DNA of 64,000 bases from Patulibacter minatonensis DSM 18081 (lineage in GTDB: Bacteria; Actinomycetota; Thermoleophilia; Solirubrobacterales; Solirubrobacteraceae): contig NZ_KI912613.1 in the NCBI RefSeq assembly GCF_000519325.1, positions 1,775,252-1,839,251 of the forward strand, given 5' to 3'. How positions within the stretch are numbered: the stretch's first letter is position 1; each line of letters opens with the position of its first letter. Shown here piece by piece: positions 29,941 through 38,957 of this stretch. The position numbers and the translations under genes are program-made. The notes under the pieces are model-generated. The model did no database searches. It was not told where the DNA came from and saw only the letters and a list, made by a program, of their open reading frames with translations.

Positions 29941-31250
29941 TCAATCCGCGCGAGCACCGCTCCGAACGCGTCAACCTCGCCCGCTTCAAGCTCGAGGCCA
30001 AGCGCGGGATCGGCCCGGGCATCACGGTCCTGATCGCCCTGCTGGCGACCGTCCTCATGGGCGCGTTCGTCATCTCCAAGGTCTCACGGACCCTCTTCAA
30101 GCCGACGCAGGAGATCCGGTTCGAGGTCAAGGACGCCACCGCCCTCGTTCCCGGCATCCACGAGGTCCGCTTCCGTGGGATCCCGGCCGGCACGGTGACG
30201 AAGGTCGAGAACGGCAAGACCCCGATCATCACGGTCAAGCTCCAGAAGAAGTACGGCGAGGTGTACCGCGACGCCAAGGCCGAGCTCCGGCCGATCACCG
30301 CGCTGCAGGACCTCAACCTGGACATCGTCGACCCCGGCCGGCCGGCCGCGGGCAAGGCGACGTACGACGAGCCGCTGCCGACCTCGCAGACCTCGACCGC
30401 AGTCCGCGTCGACCAGGTCCTGAACGCCTTCCGGCCCGACACGCGTGCGCAGCTGCGAAGCCTGATCGACAACCTCGGCAACGGGCTGGCCGACAACGGC
30501 ACCCGCCTGCAGGAGGCCTTCGTCGAGCTCGCGCCGCTCCTCCGCGTCGCCGGCAACGCGACGGAGCAGTTGAGCCGCCGCGAAGACCTCACCAAGGGTC
30601 TCGTCCGCAACACCGCGCTGGTCACCGACGAGCTCGGCCGCCGCGACGGTCAACTGCGCACCCTGGTCAAGGACCTCGGGAGCACGGTCGCCTCGCTCCG
30701 CGACGGATCGGGCGACCTCGACGCCACGCTGCGCAGCCTGCCGCCGACGGTCACCTCCGTCGACTCGAGCTTCGCCGCCCTCCGCGCCGCGCTCGACGAC
30801 GTCGACGGCGCCGTGAAGAGCCTGAACCCGGTCGCGGACGAGCTGCCCTCGTCGCTCTCCGACCTCAAGCGGGTGAGCGACTCCGCGCGCCCGGCCCTCG
30901 ACGCCCTGAAGACCCCGGTGAGGAAGCTCGTACCGCTGACCGGCGTCCTGCCGAAGGCCAGCACGGACCTGCAGACCGCGGTGTCGCTGCTGCGCCCGCA
31001 GCTGCCGCCGGTCCTCGACAAGATCACGACCGACCTCGTCAACTGCGAGAAGGGCATCAACGGCTTCTTCCAGTGGGACGCGTCGATGACGAAGTTCGGC
31101 GACATCCACGGCCTGAGTCCCCGAGGCAACCTCTCGGTCGGCGCCTCCTCCAGCGGCCTGATCAAGGGCCCCGGGTACGGCCCGAACCCGAGCTGCGTGC
31201 CCGGCGGCCCCATCGGCGGTCGTCCCGTCCGCGAATCCGACAAGCGGTGA
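29937..31250 (+). CDS. mceE: MCE protein E
   Basis: 437 residues from ATG 29937. About 30 polar residues come before the anchor GITVLIALLATVLMGAFVIS. The MCE domain contains ATALVPGIHEVRFRGIPAGTVTKV and ITALQDLNLDIVDPG. In several actinobacteria the fifth Mce protein is a lipoprotein; here no lipobox cysteine is visible, so attachment is by the transmembrane helix alone. The C-terminus has VNCEKGINGFFQWD and NPSCVPGGPIGG. Confidence 0.92.
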   Translation: MINPREHRSERVNLARFKLEAKRGIGPGITVLIALLATVLMGAFVISKVSRTLFKPTQEIRFEVKDATALVPGIHEVRFRGIPAGTVTKVENGKTPIITVKLQKKYGEVYRDAKAELRPITALQDLNLDIVDPGRPAAGKATYDEPLPTSQTSTAVRVDQVLNAFRPDTRAQLRSLIDNLGNGLADNGTRLQEAFVELAPLLRVAGNATEQLSRREDLTKGLVRNTALVTDELGRRDGQLRTLVKDLGSTVASLRDGSGDLDATLRSLPPTVTSVDSSFAALRAALDDVDGAVKSLNPVADELPSSLSDLKRVSDSARPALDALKTPVRKLVPLTGVLPKASTDLQTAVSLLRPQLPPVLDKITTDLVNCEKGINGFFQWDASMTKFGDIHGLSPRGNLSVGASSSGLIKGPGYGPNPSCVPGGPIGGRPVRESDKR

Positions 31251-31257
31251 GCTGACC

Positions 31258-32634
31258 ATGAAGAGCAACGCGAAGTACCCCGTCCAGCTCATGATCGTGC
31301 TCGCCGCGATCGTGGTCGCCGTCGGCGGCTCCGTCGGCTTCCTCTCGCTCGGCGGGGCGCTGCACACCGGCAAGAGCCAGACGATCCGAGCCCTCGTCCC
31401 GAGCGCCGCACTGCTCGCCCCCGGCGCGCGCGTCACGATGGCCGGCGCCGAGGTCGGCTCCGTGAAGGCCGTGGAGCGTCGGGGTTCCGCGGCGCTGGTC
31501 ACGATGAACGTGACCGACGACCGGGTGCTCCCGGTCGCCGAGGACGCCCAGGTCGCGGTGCGCCAGCGCACTCCGATCGGCGAGAACTACATGGACCTCG
31601 TCCCCGGCCGGTCGCGCACGACGCTGAAGTCCAGTGCGGTGCTCCCGGTCGCCAGCGCCTCCGAGTACGTCGATGCCGACCAGGTCCTCTCGATGCTCCA
31701 GGGCAAGGCCAAGGAGCGCACGAGGAAGCTGTTCCAGGGCGTCGGCAGCGCCGTCGACGGCCGGGGCAAGCAGCTCAACGAGACGGTCTCGGGCGTGAGC
31801 GACACCTTCATCCCGACCACCAAGGTCGTCAAGACGCTCTACGACCAGCGCGCGACGCTCGCACGTCTCGTCGACCGACTCGGCTCCCTCAGCTCGCTGA
31901 CCGCAGAGCGCGGCGCGAGCATCGAGCAGCTCGGCCGCGACGGCGCCGCCGCCTTCCAGGCCGTCGCGGACCGGGACGACCGGATCCGCGAGCTCGTGCA
32001 GACGTTGCCCGGGACCCTCGCCGCTGCGAAGCGGACCAGCGGCATCCTCGACACGACCAGCGAGAACGCGACCCCGCGGGTGAACAACCTCGCCGCGGCG
32101 GTCGACGAGGTCCGGCCGGCCGTCGATGCCCTGCGTCCGGCGACGCAGAACGGGCGGAGCCTGCTGCGTGAGCTGACGCCGACCGCACCGAAGCTCTCGC
32201 AGACGCTCGACCAGGTCAAGGCCGCCTCGACCCCGGTGACCGACGCGATCCCGGGCGTGCGGAAGCTCGTCTGTCAGATCAATCCGATGTTGAAGTACAC
32301 GCAGCCGTACACGAAGGACTTCGCCGCGTTCATCATCGGGTTCGGCTCGTCGACCAACAGCTACGACAACGTCGCCCACGCGATCCGTCTGGCGCCGGTC
32401 TTCAGCGAGAACACGCTCGTGGGGCTCCCGCGAGAGACCGTCGAGTCGTTCCACAAGCTGCTGCGCTCGGGCGTGCTCAGCCAGACCGTCGGACCGATCG
32501 ACTTCGACCCGTTCCCGAAGCCCAACCAGGTCGGCGCGAACACCTCGTACGACCGGGGCCAGAACACGATCCTCGGCCCGAAGGAGCTCCGCGAGAGCGG
32601 CTTCAAGTACCCGCGGATCACGCCGAGCTGCTGA
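31258..32634 (+). CDS. mceF: MCE protein F
   Basis: 458 residues from ATG 31258, eight bases after mceE. The anchor QLMIVLAAIVVAVGGSVGFLSL is followed by an MCE domain with ALLAPGARVTMAGAEVGSVKAV and VRQRTPIGENYMDLVPG. Extended helices run to residue 330, then LVCQINPMLKYTQPYTKDFAAFI, the usual C-terminal signature. It is the last gene of the operon, which is closed by the strong hairpin at 32676-32712. Confidence 0.93.
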   Translation: MKSNAKYPVQLMIVLAAIVVAVGGSVGFLSLGGALHTGKSQTIRALVPSAALLAPGARVTMAGAEVGSVKAVERRGSAALVTMNVTDDRVLPVAEDAQVAVRQRTPIGENYMDLVPGRSRTTLKSSAVLPVASASEYVDADQVLSMLQGKAKERTRKLFQGVGSAVDGRGKQLNETVSGVSDTFIPTTKVVKTLYDQRATLARLVDRLGSLSSLTAERGASIEQLGRDGAAAFQAVADRDDRIRELVQTLPGTLAAAKRTSGILDTTSENATPRVNNLAAAVDEVRPAVDALRPATQNGRSLLRELTPTAPKLSQTLDQVKAASTPVTDAIPGVRKLVCQINPMLKYTQPYTKDFAAFIIGFGSSTNSYDNVAHAIRLAPVFSENTLVGLPRETVESFHKLLRSGVLSQTVGPIDFDPFPKPNQVGANTSYDRGQNTILGPKELRESGFKYPRITPSC

Positions 32635-32675
32635 GGGACCCGCGCCGGGGCCGGCGCCCGGTCGAGGACGAGCGG

Positions 32676-32712
32676 ACGACGAGGGCCCGGTCGATGACCG
32701 GGCCCTCGTCGT
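32676..32712. terminator. Strong bidirectional hairpin between mceF and the mce ATPase
   Basis: Perfect 17-base arms (32676-32692 and 32696-32712) around a GAT loop; the inner arm reads GACGAGGGCCCGGTC. It lies between two convergent genes, so it can stop transcription from both sides. It has no long T-run. Confidence 0.8.
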
Positions 32713-32745
32713 TCCTGCGCACGTGCCGGCCTCTCGGGCTCCGGT

Positions 32746-33933
32746 TCAGTCCATCCCGAGCGGACCCTCGGGCGCGCCGGAGAGGAACTGCTTGAGGAAC
32801 GGCTTGTCGGACGCGTAGATCTGGTCTGCCGGGCCGGACTCGAGGATCGTGCCGTCGTAGAGCACCGAGATGTGCTCGCTGACCTCCTTGATGAGCGGGA
32901 GGTTGTGCGTGATGACGACCATCGTCCCGCCGGTCAGCGCGTGCTGCTCGACGAGCAGCTCGGCCAGCAGCTTCGTGCGCACCGGGTCGAGGCCGGAGTC
33001 GGGCTCGTCGCAGAGGATGATCCGCGGATCGAGCACCATCGCGCGAGCCAGGCCGGCGCGCTTGCGCATGCCGCCCGAGAGCTCGTTCGGGTACCGCTTC
33101 GACGCGCTCTCGAGGCCGACGCTCTGCAGCCGGTCCATGACCAGCTCCTTGATCTGCGACTCGCTGAGGTCGGTGTGCTGCCGGAGCGGGAACGCGACGT
33201 TGTTGTAGACGTCCATGATGCTGAAGAGCGCACCGTCCTGGAACATCACGCCGATGTCCGTGCGCAGCGCGAGGAGCTCGGAGCGGCTCATGTTGCGCAG
33301 CGGCTTGCCGTGGATCACGACCTCGCCGGCGTCGGGGGCCAGGAGCCCGATGATGTGCTGGAGCAGCACGCTCTTGCCGGTGCCGGAGGGACCGAGGACC
33401 GTCGCGATGACGCCCTCGGGGATCTGGAGGTCGACCCCGCGGAGGATCGACGCGCGGCCGAAGGACTTGTGGACCCCCCGCGCCTCGATCGCCGCGATGT
33501 CGTTGTCGATCGCCGCGATCGAACGGCCGTCCGTCGTGGTCGATGCCCGCGGGGCACCCGACTGGTCGGTGAGCAGGCGCCGAAGCACCGGGTCGACCTC
33601 GAGGTACTGGCGGATCGGCCCGGAGAACGTCGCGAGGCCGGCCGAGAGGATCGTCGGCATGTGGAGCTCGCCGCGGGCGAACAGGCGCCCCTGCTCGGGG
33701 GTCAGCCCGATCTCGATGTCAGCGGGTCGACCGCCGTCACCGATCGAAGGATCGCCGTCGAGGTCGAGGAAGACGCGACCGTCCTCCCCGGCGACCCGGA
33801 TCTCGACCGTCGCCCGGGCGTACCCGAGCCGGGGCACGACGGGCGAACCCGAGTCCATGACGCCACGGAGCGCCCGCTCGATGGTGGGGATGGCGGTCAC
33901 GTCGATCTCTTCTGGCGCATGCCTGACGTCCAC
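32746..33933 (-). CDS. Mce-type ABC ATPase with N-terminal SCP2-like domain
   Basis: 395 residues from GTG 33933, chosen because GAGGAG lies nine bases upstream; the frame is open further up through the promoter region. Residues 1-125 resemble an SCP2 sterol-carrier domain (RATVEIRVAGEDGRVFLDL, ADIEIGLTPEQGRLFARGEL, TFSGPIRQYLEVDPVLRRLL). The ATPase follows with Walker A GPSGTGKS at 181-188, a Q-loop in VMFQDGALF, signature LSGGMRKR at 285-292, Walker B RIILCDEPDSGLDP and VVITHN. It should energise YrbEA/YrbEB. MceG ATPases normally lack the SCP2-like part, and are usually encoded away from mce operons. Confidence 0.9.
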   Translation of the reverse strand: MDVRHAPEEIDVTAIPTIERALRGVMDSGSPVVPRLGYARATVEIRVAGEDGRVFLDLDGDPSIGDGGRPADIEIGLTPEQGRLFARGELHMPTILSAGLATFSGPIRQYLEVDPVLRRLLTDQSGAPRASTTTDGRSIAAIDNDIAAIEARGVHKSFGRASILRGVDLQIPEGVIATVLGPSGTGKSVLLQHIIGLLAPDAGEVVIHGKPLRNMSRSELLALRTDIGVMFQDGALFSIMDVYNNVAFPLRQHTDLSESQIKELVMDRLQSVGLESASKRYPNELSGGMRKRAGLARAMVLDPRIILCDEPDSGLDPVRTKLLAELLVEQHALTGGTMVVITHNLPLIKEVSEHISVLYDGTILESGPADQIYASDKPFLKQFLSGAPEGPLGMD

Positions 33934-34055
33934 GGGTGGCGACTCCTCGCTCGCTGGACACGACTCGGGCGGCCCACCGGCCCGCGCCACGTCTCGTCCC
34001 GATCCGTGGCGTCGGTCACAGTGACCGCACAGTGGTCGCAGACTACACCATTCAT

Positions 34056-34074
34056 AAAACCGAGCGTTAACTAA
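34056..34074 (-). promoter_or_regulatory. TetR-type repeat site 3 (mce ATPase)
   Basis: In gene orientation TTAGTTAACGCTCGGTTTT; matches the consensus core TTAACGNTCGGTT. It lies about 125 bases before the ATPase start. Confidence 0.65.
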
Positions 34075-34155
34075 TGGATGGGAGTCGTCGTGGGCCCTCT
34101 TCGCAGGCGTTGGCCGGTTTCCAGCAACGCGAGTCTCCACGGTCGGAACATTTTG

Positions 34156-34173
34156 CGAACGTGCGTTTCTTAG
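34156..34173 (+). promoter_or_regulatory. TetR-type repeat site 4 (ferredoxin 1 operon)
   Basis: CGAACGTGCGTTTCTTAG; the complementary strand reads CTAAGAAACGCACGTTCG and aligns with the family, with more mismatches than most. It is about 63 bases before the ferredoxin start. Confidence 0.5.
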
Positions 34174-34235
34174 GTGCTAGGTTCGATCAGGAGTTCGCGC
34201 CCGCGCGCGGGCGTCGTCCCCGAGCACGGAACCGC

Positions 34236-34499
34236 ATGAGCTACGTCATCACCCAGTCCTGCTGCAACGACGCGATCTGCGTCGCCGTCTGCCCGGTGGA
34301 CTGCATCCACCCGACCCCCGACGAGCCGGGGTACGCGACGACCGACCAGCTCTACATCGACCCCACCCTCTGCGTCGACTGCAACGCCTGCGCCGAGGTC
34401 TGTCCCGTCTCCGCGATCCGACGCGAGCAGGAGCTCCCCGACGCGCTGCGGCCGTACGCCGGCATCAACGCCGGGTACTTCGCGGCGGCCCGGGCGTGA
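34236..34499 (+). CDS. 7Fe-type ferredoxin (copy 1)
   Basis: 87 residues from ATG 34236. Cysteines at 9, 15, 19 and 23 ([15 protein letters not shown]) and at 46, 49, 52 and 56 ([13 protein letters not shown]) form a 3Fe-4S/4Fe-4S pair as in FdxA-like ferredoxins. There is an extra C10. It is a soluble electron carrier. The stop overlaps the start of an FprA-type reductase (GTGA), so reductase and ferredoxin are co-produced, probably to feed the P450 or Rieske oxygenase encoded at 53-56 kb. Confidence 0.92.
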   Translation: MSYVITQSCCNDAICVAVCPVDCIHPTPDEPGYATTDQLYIDPTLCVDCNACAEVCPVSAIRREQELPDALRPYAGINAGYFAAARA

Positions 34500-35887
34500 G
34501 CGCCGCGCTCCGGGTGGCCGTGGTCGGGGCGGGCCCCGCCGGCGCCTACGCCGCCGAGCGACTGGTCGAACGTCCGGGCGTCGAGGTCGAGCTGTTCGAA
34601 CGGCTCCCCACACCCTGGGGGCTCGTCCGCGCGGGCGTCGCACCGGACCATCCCGAGACGAAGGACGTGACGCAGGCCTTCCAGTGGACCGCGTCGGACC
34701 GCGCCGTGCGCATGCACCTGAACGTCGAGGTCGGCCGGGACGTCTCCGCGGAGGACCTCGCCGCCCACCATCACGCGGTGATCTACACGGTCGGCGCGCC
34801 CACCGATCGCCGGCTCGGCATCCCGGGCGAGGACCTCCCGGGCAGCCACGCGTCGACGGCGCTGGTCGCCTGGTACAACGGCCACCCGGGGGCGCGCGAC
34901 CTGGGCATCGACCTCTCGGGAACGCGCGCGGTCGTCGTCGGCAACGGCAACGTGGCGCTCGACGTCGCGCGGATCCTCACGCTCCCCGTCGAGGTCCTGC
35001 GCCGCACCGACATCGCCGACCACGCCCTCGACGTCCTCGGCGACAGCGCGGTCGAGGAGGTCGTCGTGCTCGGCCGTCGCGGGGCGGCGCAGGCCGCCTT
35101 CACCACCCCCGAGCTCCTGGCGCTGAGCCACCTGCCCGGCGTCGACGTCCGGGTCGACGCCGAACCCTCGGAGCTCGACGACGGGTCGCGGGCCACGACG
35201 CCCGGGCGGCCGCCGGACTACGCGGTGGGGCTGAAGCTCGACCTCCTCCGGGCGCTGTCGGTCCGCGAGCCCACCGGCGCGCCGCGGCGGATCGTGCTCC
35301 GGTTCCTGGCGTCCCCGGTCGAACTCGTCGGCGACACCGCCGTCGAGCGGCTCCGGATCGCGCGCAACGAGCTCGTGCAGGACGAGGACGGACGGGTCGG
35401 CGCGCAGCCCACGGACCGGATCGACGAGCTCGAGGCCGGCCTGGTGCTGCGCTCCATCGGCTACCGAGGCGAGGCCCTGCCGGGCGTCCCGTTCGATCCC
35501 ACCGCCGGCCGGATCCCGAACGACCGCGGTGCCGTCGTCGACCCGGCGACCGGCAAGACGGTCCCGGGGCTCTTCACCGCGGGGTGGATCAAGCGCGGGC
35601 CGACCGGCGTCATCGGCACGAACAAGGTCTGCGCGCGGGAGACCGTCGATCGCCTGCTGGCGGACCACGCGGCCGGTCGACTGCCGGCTCCGCGCGGGGG
35701 CCGGCGGGAGCTCGACGAGCTGCTGCGCCGCCAGGTGCCCGAGGCCCTCGGACTGGACCACTGGCGCCGCCTCGACGAGCACGAGCGGCGGACCGGCGCA
35801 CCGCAGGGCCGCCCGCGGGTGAAGGTCACCGAGGTCGACGAGATGCTCCGCGTGGCGCACGCCCCCGAGTCGGCGGCGTCCCGGTGA
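34496..35887 (+). CDS. FprA-type ferredoxin-NADP+ reductase (copy 2)
   Basis: 463 residues from GTG 34496. [18 protein letters not shown] (FAD), [18 protein letters not shown] (NADPH), [19 protein letters not shown] and [18 protein letters not shown] are all intact. It is co-translated with ferredoxin 1 upstream and with the racemase downstream (GTGA at both ends). The three reductase copies in the window share the same motifs but differ in their middle part. Confidence 0.92.
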   Translation: MSAALRVAVVGAGPAGAYAAERLVERPGVEVELFERLPTPWGLVRAGVAPDHPETKDVTQAFQWTASDRAVRMHLNVEVGRDVSAEDLAAHHHAVIYTVGAPTDRRLGIPGEDLPGSHASTALVAWYNGHPGARDLGIDLSGTRAVVVGNGNVALDVARILTLPVEVLRRTDIADHALDVLGDSAVEEVVVLGRRGAAQAAFTTPELLALSHLPGVDVRVDAEPSELDDGSRATTPGRPPDYAVGLKLDLLRALSVREPTGAPRRIVLRFLASPVELVGDTAVERLRIARNELVQDEDGRVGAQPTDRIDELEAGLVLRSIGYRGEALPGVPFDPTAGRIPNDRGAVVDPATGKTVPGLFTAGWIKRGPTGVIGTNKVCARETVDRLLADHAAGRLPAPRGGRRELDELLRRQVPEALGLDHWRRLDEHERRTGAPQGRPRVKVTEVDEMLRVAHAPESAASR

Positions 35888-37023
35888 GCACCGCCACGCC
35901 GCCCATCGGCGACGCCGTCGGCGGGCCGCTCCACGGCGTTCGGATCCTGGAGGTCGGCGGGATCGGCCCGAACCCCTTCGCGGGCATGATGTTCGCCGAC
36001 ATGGGTGCCGACGTCCTGCGGCTGGACCGCCCGGGCGCGGAGGGTGCCCCCGGGCGCCGTTTCGACGTCCCGACGCGGGGGAGGGCCACCGTCGGCATCG
36101 ACCTGCGCGATCCGGAGGGGCAGGACACTGTCCTCGGGTTGGCGGCGGAGGCCGACGCCCTGATCGAGGGATTCCGGCCGGGGGTCATGGAGCGGCTCGG
36201 TCTCGGCCCCGACGCGGTCCGGGAACGCAACCCCCGTCTGGTCTACGGCCGGATGACGGGCTACGGGCAGGACGGTCCACTCGCCCGCACGGCGGGACAC
36301 GACATCAACTACATCTCGCTGACCGGGGCGCTCGGCTCCTTCGCACGCGAGGGCGAGCGACCCCTCGCGCCGATGAACGTCGTCGGCGACTACGGGGGCG
36401 GGGCGATGATGCTCGCGTTCGGTGTCGTCTGCGGCATCCTCGAGGCCCGCACGTCGGGCCACGGGCAGGTCGTCGACGCCGCGATGGTCGACGGCTCCGC
36501 GCTCCTGACCGCGATGATGCACGGCTTCCGCGCCGACGGCTCGTGGCACGACCGCGCCGGGACGAACCTCCTGGACTCCGGTGCGCACTTCTACGAGACC
36601 TACGAGACCGCGGACGGCCGCCACGTCGCCGTCGGCCCGCTCGAGCCGCAGTTCTACGTCCGGCTGCTCGAGGTCCTGGGCATCGACCCCGCCGACGCAC
36701 CCCAGGACGACCGCTCCCGGTGGCCCGAGCTGAAGGCGCGCTTCGCCGCGGTCTTCCGCACGAGGACCCGGGACGAGTGGGTCGCACTGCTCGAGGGCGA
36801 GGACGCCTGCGCGACGGGCGTCCTGACGATGGCCGAAGCGCCGGGGCACCCACACCTGGAGTCCCGAGGAGTGTTCGTCGAGGTCGACGGCGTCCTGCAG
36901 CCCCAGGCCGCGCCCCGCTTCAGCCGGACGCCGGGGGCGGCCCGCCCCCGCCCACGAGACCTCGGTGCCGCACTCGCGGCCTGGGGCTCGGCGGGTGAAC
37001 GGCTCCGTCGACCGCGGAGCTGA
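35884..37023 (+). CDS. mcr: Alpha-methylacyl-CoA racemase
   Basis: 379 residues from GTG 35884, CaiB/BaiF fold. Residues equivalent to the mycobacterial MCR catalytic set are present: H-D in [14 protein letters not shown] in [13 protein letters not shown], and E in [15 protein letters not shown]. The C-terminal [22 protein letters not shown] and PRFSRTPGA also follow MCR closely. It interconverts 2R- and 2S-methylacyl-CoA thioesters, needed before beta-oxidation of branched lipids such as sterol side chains or isoprenoids. It is third in the ferredoxin/reductase operon. Confidence 0.88.
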   Translation: MSTATPPIGDAVGGPLHGVRILEVGGIGPNPFAGMMFADMGADVLRLDRPGAEGAPGRRFDVPTRGRATVGIDLRDPEGQDTVLGLAAEADALIEGFRPGVMERLGLGPDAVRERNPRLVYGRMTGYGQDGPLARTAGHDINYISLTGALGSFAREGERPLAPMNVVGDYGGGAMMLAFGVVCGILEARTSGHGQVVDAAMVDGSALLTAMMHGFRADGSWHDRAGTNLLDSGAHFYETYETADGRHVAVGPLEPQFYVRLLEVLGIDPADAPQDDRSRWPELKARFAAVFRTRTRDEWVALLEGEDACATGVLTMAEAPGHPHLESRGVFVEVDGVLQPQAAPRFSRTPGAARPRPRDLGAALAAWGSAGERLRRPRS

Positions 37024-37060
37024 ACCCCCGCGGAAGCGGATCGAGCGCTCCGCGACATAA

Positions 37061-37080
37061 CGAACCGGTCGGTCACTAAA
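37061..37080 (-). promoter_or_regulatory. TetR-type repeat site 5 (membrane protein / oxidase-like operon)
   Basis: The complementary strand reads TTTAGTGACCGACCGGTTCG, a near-consensus copy. It lies about 108 bases before the ATG at 37188, downstream of the racemase stop. Confidence 0.65.
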
Positions 37081-37187
37081 AGTCCTCCGATCGGCCCATA
37101 TCTGATCTACTGTGGGCACGAGGGCGCTGTCGATCGTCGACGGCGAAGGCGGAACGACCGCTCACTTTGGTGGACAGGAGACGCGCG

Positions 37188-37934
37188 ATGAACGTGACGA
37201 TGCAACGACTTGCGGCCTGGTGTGGGCCGGTCGCGATGATCGGGTTCCTCATCGGCTGGGGAGCCCTCTGCGGCTTCATCCCGATGCCCTCCTCGAGCGA
37301 GTCCGCGCTCGAGGTCCAGCGGATGTACCTCGATCGCCAGACGCTGATCCAGGTCGGGCTGGTCGTGACGATGCTCGCCTCGGCCCTGATCGCCCCGCTG
37401 ATCGCCGGCGTGTTCGTCCACCTGCGCCGCATCGAGGGCCAGAACGCGGTCCTCGCCTACACGCAGCTCGGGCTCGGCATGCTGCTGCCGATCCTCTTCA
37501 TCATCCCGTGCTTCCTCCTGCAGGTCGCAGCGTTCCGCCCGGAGCGCGACGCGGACCTCGTGCAGGCGTTCAACGATGCGGGGATGCTCCCGTTCGTCGG
37601 CGGGTTCTACGCCACGCTGCTCCAGGTGATCGTCGTGGGCATCGCGATCCTGCGCGACCGCGAGCAGCAGATCTTCCCCCGGTGGGTCGGCTGGTTCAAC
37701 CTCTGGGTCGCGCTGGCGATGATGCCCGACGTCCTCATCTTCTTCTTCAAGACGGGGCCGTTCTCGTGGCGCGGGATCGCGCCCTTCTACATCATCGTCG
37801 TGGCCTTCTGCGCCTGGTTCTTCATCATGGGCTGGGCCGTCCATCGCGCTGCCACCCGGCAGGCCGAAGAGGCCGCTCGCGCGGTCGCCCCGGACCGCGA
37901 GCACCAGCCCGAGCCCGAGCCCGTCCTCGCGTGA
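37188..37934 (+). CDS. Multi-pass membrane protein, unknown
   Basis: 248 residues from ATG 37188 with AGGAG seven bases upstream. It has six likely membrane helices (for example GPVAMIGFLIGWGALCGFI, GLGMLLPILFIIPCFLL, MMPDVLIFFFKT and FYIIVVAFCAWFFIMGW) and a polar, Glu-rich C-terminus. I recognise no family. It starts a three-gene set with cytochrome oxidase subunit III- and IV-like proteins, so it may belong to a respiratory or electron-transfer membrane assembly. A copy of the repeated palindrome lies in its promoter region. Confidence 0.8.
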   Translation: MNVTMQRLAAWCGPVAMIGFLIGWGALCGFIPMPSSSESALEVQRMYLDRQTLIQVGLVVTMLASALIAPLIAGVFVHLRRIEGQNAVLAYTQLGLGMLLPILFIIPCFLLQVAAFRPERDADLVQAFNDAGMLPFVGGFYATLLQVIVVGIAILRDREQQIFPRWVGWFNLWVALAMMPDVLIFFFKTGPFSWRGIAPFYIIVVAFCAWFFIMGWAVHRAATRQAEEAARAVAPDREHQPEPEPVLA

Positions 37935-37972
37935 GCGCCCCTCCCGCTCGAGCCTCCAGAAAGCCTGATCGC

Positions 37973-38587
37973 ATGTCGACGACGATCGATGAACGCCCCG
38001 CGGCCACCGCGCCCCCGGTGGTGCCCGACGCCCGCACCCACGTCCCCGGCGAGATCGGGATCTGGGTCTTCATCCTGCTCGACCTGGCGACGTTCGCCGC
38101 GCTCTTCGCGGCGTTCCTCCACGATCGCGGGGGTGACGCCGAGCTGTACGCGGCGTCGCAGGCGAAGCTCTCCCAGGACTTCGGCGCACTGAACACCCTG
38201 ATCCTGCTGACGAGCTCCCTGCTCGTCGTCGCCGGCGTGCGGGGGATCAGGGCCGGTCGGCTGCGGGAGGCCCGGCTCGCGCTCTACGGCGCCGTCGCGT
38301 GCGCGCTGGCGTTCTGCGTCGTCAAGGTCTTCGAGTGGGGCGGCAAGTTCGCCGACGACATCACCCCCACGACGAACGGGTTCTGGGAGTACTACTTCGG
38401 ACTCACCGGGATCCACCTCTTCCACCTGTTGATCGGCCTCGGCGTGCTCACGTTCATGCTGCGCCGGACCCGGAAGGCGCAGCTCACCGGAGCCGACGTC
38501 GCGAACGTCGAGACCGGGGCGTCGTTCTGGCACATGGTCGATCTGATCTGGATCGTCATCTTCCCCCTCCTCTACCTGGCGCACTGA
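37973..38587 (+). CDS. Cytochrome c oxidase subunit III-like protein
   Basis: 204 residues from ATG 37973. VPGEIGIWVFILLDLATFAALFAAFL, GLTGIHLFHLLIGLGVLTFML and GASFWHMVDLIWIVIFPLLYL are the conserved helices of the heme-copper oxidase subunit III/NorE family. It has five predicted helices, fewer than canonical subunit III. No catalytic subunit I or II is in the window, so it is an orphan subunit, like NorE-type accessory proteins. The stop overlaps the next start (TGATG). Confidence 0.88.
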   Translation: MSTTIDERPAATAPPVVPDARTHVPGEIGIWVFILLDLATFAALFAAFLHDRGGDAELYAASQAKLSQDFGALNTLILLTSSLLVVAGVRGIRAGRLREARLALYGAVACALAFCVVKVFEWGGKFADDITPTTNGFWEYYFGLTGIHLFHLLIGLGVLTFMLRRTRKAQLTGADVANVETGASFWHMVDLIWIVIFPLLYLAH

Positions 38588-38880
38588 TGCACAGCTCCGA
38601 CACGAAGCTCCTCACCCCGCGGATCCTGGTGGTCTGGGGCGTCCTCGTCCTGGCCACCGTGGTCTCCTGGTACCTCGGCACCGACCACGGGTTCTCCTCC
38701 AAGGACGGCCAGTCCGTCGCCACGAGCATCGTGCTCGTCGTCGCCTTCGTGAAGATCCGCTTCATCGGATCGGACTTCATGGAGCTCCGGCACGCACCGG
38801 CAGGCCTGCGCCGGGCGTTCGACGCGTGGGTCGTCGTCGTCTGCCTCACGCTCGTCGGCTTCTACCTCGGCGGGCAGTAG
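38587..38880 (+). CDS. Prokaryotic cytochrome c oxidase subunit IV-like protein
   Basis: 97 residues with three membrane helices (ILVVWGVLVLATVVSWYLG, VATSIVLVVAFVKIRFIG, AWVVVVCLTLVGFYLGG). VAFVKIRFIGSDFMELRHAP is the hallmark of the small COX4_pro proteins, which sit beside subunit III-like proteins. It is translationally coupled to the subunit III-like gene. It probably helps assemble or stabilise that membrane protein rather than catalyse. Confidence 0.88.
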   Translation: MHSSDTKLLTPRILVVWGVLVLATVVSWYLGTDHGFSSKDGQSVATSIVLVVAFVKIRFIGSDFMELRHAPAGLRRAFDAWVVVVCLTLVGFYLGGQ

Positions 38881-38957
38881 CTCGACCGCCGCGGTCGCCT
38901 CGCCGAGGTCGACCGCGCCGGTGCGCGCCCCATCCGGTCGCGCGCACCCCGACACCC

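Larger units (their letters stand above)
33934..34235. other. Divergent promoter region between the ATPase and ferredoxin genes
   Basis: About 300 bases with no gene. It holds two copies of the repeated palindrome (34056-34074 and 34156-34173), one on each side, and is relatively AT-rich between 34040 and 34200. An open frame at 34074-34499 is only a 5' extension of the ferredoxin. Confidence 0.6.

Noticed and set aside
34074-34235. 5' extension of ferredoxin 1 from ATG 34074
   Set aside because: The extension has no homology and would cover repeat site 4; ATG 34236 gives the usual ferredoxin start MSYVIT.
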